Source: an uncultured Clostridia bacterium (GTDB lineage: Bacteria > Bacillota > Clostridia > TANB77 > CAG-508). Taken from it: a stretch of DNA of 64,000 nucleotides. The notes beneath the pieces were generated by a model, which was not told where the DNA came from, did not search any database, and saw only the letters and a list, made by a program, of their open reading frames with translations. The position numbers and the translations under genes are program-made. Where the stretch lies: contig CAKPAW010000006.1 in assembly GCA_934133165.1 (NCBI GenBank), positions 1-64,000 of the forward strand, read 5' to 3'. Below, piece by piece: positions 63,839 through 64,000 of this stretch (within the stretch, counting starts at the first letter, position 1; every line of letters starts with the position of its first letter).

Positions 63839-64000
63839 ATGAATTTGTTGAAAATAGCAATGAAAGATCTAAAAGAATTTATTGTACAAAAAAAAATAAT
63901 TTTTATTATACTTATTATAAGTCTAATTGTTTCTTCTTATGGATTCTTATTTTTTACTTCTTTAAATATGAATATAGCACAGATTATGAATTCATATAAA
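63839..64000 (+). CDS. ABC-2 type permease-like protein (partial, runs off the window)
   Basis: The 54 visible residues (MNLLKIAMKDLKEFIVQKKI and a hydrophobic helix IFIILIISLIVSSYGFLFF) look like the N-terminus of an ABC transporter permease: amphipathic helix, then membrane helix 1. A GGAAAA/AAAGGT stretch precedes the ATG, and there may be a coupled short frame from 63815. Whether it is host or element cargo cannot be told. Confidence 0.55.
   Translation, partial: MNLLKIAMKDLKEFIVQKKIIFIILIISLIVSSYGFLFFTSLNMNIAQIMNSYK

Noticed and set aside
1..64000. tRNA or rRNA genes and tRNA-linked attachment sites
   Set aside because: No cloverleaf-type or GGTTCGA-like sequence was noticed on either strand.

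Overview
The window reads as chromosomal DNA of a very AT-rich, Gram-positive, low-GC Firmicute, most likely an uncultured gut-type member of the Clostridia. The signs are strong TAA stop preference, AGGAGG-type ribosome binding sites, ChW repeats fused to a GH25 lysozyme, a DUF5665 protein, a QueH queuosine enzyme, SpaA/Cna-B adhesin repeats and a class B sortase. No rRNA, tRNA or CRISPR array was seen. Every supported gene is on the + strand.

Region 1 (1-1860) holds two near-identical copies of a small DUF5665 membrane protein gene, each directly behind a terminator-like hairpin. They flank a gene for a type IV pilin-like protein. Region 2 (about 1.9-31 kb) is a long surface-glycan locus. 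It starts with pgsA, followed by many family 2 glycosyltransferases, a Wzm/Wzt-type (TagGH-like) ABC exporter, an MBL-fold hydrolase, a Wzx-like flippase, a GT2 + DUF2304 pair, two DUF2142 membrane proteins, further polytopic membrane proteins of GT-C type, a ChW/GH25 cell-wall hydrolase, UDP-galactopyranose mutase (glf) and dTDP-rhamnose genes rmlD, rmlA and rmlB (rmlC not seen). ruvB sits near its end. A QueH-acetyltransferase fusion closes the host section at 32.1 kb.

Region 3 (about 32.2-63.3 kb) is an integrative conjugative element of the Tn1549/CTn type. In order it carries parA, parB, a secreted protein, a 1610-residue thioester/Cna-B adhesin with a VPKTG sorting motif, a GNAT-like protein, a 2376-residue methylase-helicase with a TnpV-like gene overprinted in another frame, several small genes, a Toprim primase, a probable oriT, MobC, a MOBP-type relaxase, PcfB, VirD4, VirB2/Maff2-like, VirB6/TrbL-like, PrgI-like and VirB4 genes, a class B sortase and a CHAP-domain wall hydrolase. 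The adhesin and sortase probably act together on the donor surface, while relaxase, VirD4, VirB4, VirB6 and the hydrolase form the transfer machine. No integrase or element end is visible. The last 160 bases begin an ABC-2-type membrane protein.

The most striking observation is that parA and virD4 are both split by a +1 frameshift of the same form. In each an extra C makes the codon CGG at a place where a conserved Gly GGA codon should follow an xAA codon. By eye I found no other in-frame CGG codon in the whole window. A third ICE gene (49445-49750) has an in-frame TAA. These may be programmed or hungry-codon recoding sites, decay, or assembly errors.
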